This document shows, one piece after another, positions 62,192 through 64,000 of a DNA stretch of 64,000 nucleotides; position 1 is the stretch's first letter, and every line of letters begins with the position of its first letter. A program made the position numbers and the translations under genes. The DNA lies in NCBI GenBank assembly GCA_025612375.1, contig JAAXKN010000025.1:1-64000 (forward strand). The letters are read 5' to 3'. This DNA is from Ignavibacteria bacterium. GTDB taxonomy: Bacteria; Bacteroidota; Ignavibacteria; Ignavibacteriales; SURF-24. Under the pieces are notes generated by a model. The model saw nothing but the letters and a program-made list of their open reading frames with translations. It made no database searches and had not been told where the DNA came from.

Positions 62192-62207
62192 CGCTATTTT
62201 TCCTCCA

Positions 62208-62687
62208 TCATTTTTGCTTCCAGTTCTTAAAAATCTGTGTTAAGGTTTTTTGCGGGAGGATGTCTTTAGCCATCAGATAAAAGCAGTCATTTTCTTTCTG
62301 AATATGATTTGAGAAAAGATGCGCAAACTCCCTGGCTTTAGTCTTTAACTCCAGCGCAAGGCCTCCGTAAGCCGGGTTTTCATTTACTCCCGGCATAAGC
62401 TGTTTAAGCAATTCCAGAGACTGCGTTATCTGCCTGTGTTCATCTTTAAAGGACTGAAGACTGAAGTCAGAGACGTAGCTTTTCAGTCCGGGATAAATTT
62501 TTCTTTCCTCATTTTCACAATGATTATGAAAGTCAGCGGCAATGTAATCTACAGAACCGCGTATGACATTCATATCCTCATTGCTAAAGCCCTGCTTATA
62601 GATTCTGCTGGCTGCATCAATCAGGAAGGTCATCTGCACTAGTGCCCGTTCATGCTCTTTCATCAGGTTTGTCAAAGTTCCTGTCAT
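62208..62687 (-). CDS. Hemerythrin-like protein of the nitrogen-oxide cluster
   Basis: A 159-residue four-helix bundle with a hemerythrin-type pattern: [47 protein letters not shown] and [18 protein letters not shown]. The di-iron ligands seem complete. It is likely to bind or remove NO, or repair iron-sulfur proteins, as YtfE/DnrN relatives do. Its start overlaps the polyferredoxin gene by four bases (ATGA), so both are translated together; nirK follows 16 bases later. Confidence 0.92.
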   Translation of the reverse strand: MTGTLTNLMKEHERALVQMTFLIDAASRIYKQGFSNEDMNVIRGSVDYIAADFHNHCENEERKIYPGLKSYVSDFSLQSFKDEHRQITQSLELLKQLMPGVNENPAYGGLALELKTKAREFAHLFSNHIQKENDCFYLMAKDILPQKTLTQIFKNWKQK

Positions 62688-63784
62688 TTTCCCTGTCCCT
62701 GGTTATAGTTGTGGCCTGCCTCTTCATTAAATCTGTGCGTTTCATCTACTCCTGTTGGGTGCCCGTAGGTATTCATATTCTGGTAAAGCATGAGGTACTC
62801 CTCTTTTGAGATATTATTCTGCCAGTGCCCGGTTAAGATTCCCACAGCTGTAACTATCATAAAGACGGCAACAATTGCTGCTGCTATATACTTCTTCCGG
62901 ACCGTGCGCTTTGTAATAAGGGATTTCACTTCCAGAGTATCTGCTACAGGGCATGCATCAACGCAGCTAAGGCAGCTTGAGCATTCATCGGATATTACCG
63001 TTATAACTTTATCTACTTTAATTCCGGACGGGCATACCCTGGCGCACTTGCCGCAGTCGATACAGCTAACGGGGTTTCTTTTTATCTTGTGAGGGCTTAA
63101 GAACGACAGGAGACCTAAAAGCGCACCGTAAGGACACAAGTAGCGGCACCAGAAATTCCTTATGAATACAGAAAGCACGAGGAGTGATCCGATAACTATT
63201 AAAGAGAATCGTGATATGTCTGCAAAGAAGTAGTACATCTTGATATCCGCCACTATATTATATGGGCTGTCGAGGAAAGCCTTAATGGCAATTTCGCTCA
63301 TGATAAAGAATATTGAGTAAGCGAAAAAGCCCAGCAGCAGATACTTTAAGCTGCGCAGAGGATAATCGAGAAATTTCGGCATACGGAGTTTTTTCTTAAA
63401 CAGTTTTTGAGTTATCTTTTCTCCAAAATCGCCGACCAGTTCCGAGATGAAACCAACCGGGCATAACCAGCTGCAGAACGCTTTACCGAACACGAGCGAT
63501 ACGAAAACTATACCCAGAAAAATGAAAAGGCCTGCCGGATGAGCATAATGAATGTGGCCGGTAATGATTGTGTAATACAGGCTCATCATAGAGCTGATTG
63601 GCAGAAAACCTTCTACTCCCGGAGGCCTCTGGTAAAATGAACCGGTTCCTCCTGATTCAAGATACCCCGTGAACAGATAAAATTCTATGCCTATCCATAT
63701 GCACAGCGCCGCAAAGAGGCTCTGAATTAAGAACCTGTATTTCTGCACCGGCTTTTCAGTATTTTTAATGATCTTGTTTTTCAT
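62684..63784 (-). CDS. NapH/NosR-like membrane polyferredoxin
   Basis: A 366-residue integral membrane protein with about five to six helices. Two CxxxCP motifs (FCSWLCPVGFISEL and FWCRYLCPYGALLG) mark the NapH/NosR/CcoG group, and two [4Fe-4S] sites follow (CIDCGKCARVCPSG and CSSCLSCVDACPVAD), then a C-terminal membrane helix and a tail with His and Gln. It should move electrons from the quinol pool to a periplasmic reductase, here probably NirK. The FMN-binding domain of NosR is not present. Confidence 0.92.
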   Translation of the reverse strand: MKNKIIKNTEKPVQKYRFLIQSLFAALCIWIGIEFYLFTGYLESGGTGSFYQRPPGVEGFLPISSMMSLYYTIITGHIHYAHPAGLFIFLGIVFVSLVFGKAFCSWLCPVGFISELVGDFGEKITQKLFKKKLRMPKFLDYPLRSLKYLLLGFFAYSIFFIMSEIAIKAFLDSPYNIVADIKMYYFFADISRFSLIVIGSLLVLSVFIRNFWCRYLCPYGALLGLLSFLSPHKIKRNPVSCIDCGKCARVCPSGIKVDKVITVISDECSSCLSCVDACPVADTLEVKSLITKRTVRKKYIAAAIVAVFMIVTAVGILTGHWQNNISKEEYLMLYQNMNTYGHPTGVDETHRFNEEAGHNYNQGQGK

Positions 63785-63832
63785 CGCTTTGTAAATTTTT
63801 AGTTTTCTGTATTTAACTGTAACTACGTAATA

Positions 63833-64000
63833 TTAATACCCGCTTAAGGACACCAATAAAAGAAACACCAGAGAGTATGCTAAAAATGTCATGCCTATTT
63901 TTTTGTAGCTCACTTTCAGCGGGAGTTTGAAAGTGCCGGCTATTGCATGCAGAAGCATGGGAGTGTAAGCCATAGCTATCAGCAGTTTTGAGGGAAACTC
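63833..64000 (-). CDS. Membrane protein, C-terminal part (cut by window edge)
   Basis: The last 55 codons of a gene whose start lies beyond the window. The visible part begins EFPSKLLIAMAYTPMLLH and ends FLAYSLVFLLLVSLSGY before TAA at 63833-63835. It shows two hydrophobic helices joined by a basic loop (KLPLKVSYKKIG). It is 48 bases before the polyferredoxin gene on the same strand, so it is probably the preceding gene of the nitrogen-oxide operon. I cannot name the family from this fragment. Confidence 0.72.
   Translation of the reverse strand, partial: EFPSKLLIAMAYTPMLLHAIAGTFKLPLKVSYKKIGMTFLAYSLVFLLLVSLSGY

Noticed and set aside
1-64000. CRISPR arrays, transposases, integrases or prophage genes
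   Set aside because: I read for regular direct repeats, transposase motifs and att-like repeats near the tRNA and found none.

Overview
The window looks like chromosomal DNA from a free-living Gram-negative bacterium of the Ignavibacteria type (Bacteroidota/Chlorobi supergroup). Four large exported proteins end in type IX secretion-like sorting domains (NYPNPFN...-type), and there is a PorV/PorQ-like outer-membrane protein, a TonB-dependent receptor with a carboxypeptidase-like N-terminal domain and a DUF2723 membrane protein. Strong AGGAGG-type ribosome binding sites and several TTG/GTG starts fit Ignavibacteria better than classical Bacteroidetes. This placement is inferred from gene content only.

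Layout. 1-9.2 kb: small accessory and housekeeping genes (DUF4242 protein, lipoprotein, exported C39-like protease, HI0074-type HEPN protein, peptide deformylase, glyoxalase-fold protein, methyltransferase, acetyltransferase, YhcH-like protein) and a LytTR regulator whose receiver lacks the phospho-acceptor Asp. 9.4-14.6 kb: a secreted protein with six CHRD-type repeats, tRNA-Val(CAC) and a DPP-IV-type peptidase. 14.6-21.7 kb: nucleotide-sugar genes (rfbD, PfkB kinase, ugd, rfbC, rfbA, galE) and bshA of bacillithiol synthesis; no rfbB is present. 22-26 kb: RsmB-type RNA methyltransferase, glutamine synthetase and an Lrp/AsnC regulator.

26-34 kb is the most unusual part. A NodU/CmcH-type carbamoyltransferase, an SxtJ-like membrane protein and a 52-residue DUF5989/SxtK-like protein form a tight operon. 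It is flanked by two paralogous membrane-anchored SGNH-hydrolase proteins, one of which has lost the catalytic serine. I read this as a carbamoylation/acylation system for an envelope glycan or exported metabolite.

34-41.5 kb: a three-gene operon (TonB-dependent receptor, large T9SS-type surface protein, PorV-like protein). 41.9-45.9 kb: the conserved block prs-rplY-pth-rpsF-ssb-rpsR-rplI. 46-52 kb: small membrane and zinc-ribbon proteins, a zinc alcohol dehydrogenase, an orphan PAS histidine kinase and two very small genes. 52-58 kb: DUF2723 protein, lipoprotein and a secreted gluzincin-like protein. 57.9-64 kb: a nitrogen-oxide/copper cluster on the minus strand (membrane protein cut by the window end, polyferredoxin, hemerythrin, NirK fused to cytochrome c, SUMF1-like protein, SCO protein, hemerythrin, methyltransferase) that probably carries out nitrite reduction to NO plus electron supply, copper delivery and nitrosative-stress protection.

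Starts were refined by ribosome binding sites and family N-termini. Genes of 50, 52 and 57 codons were found by direct reading.
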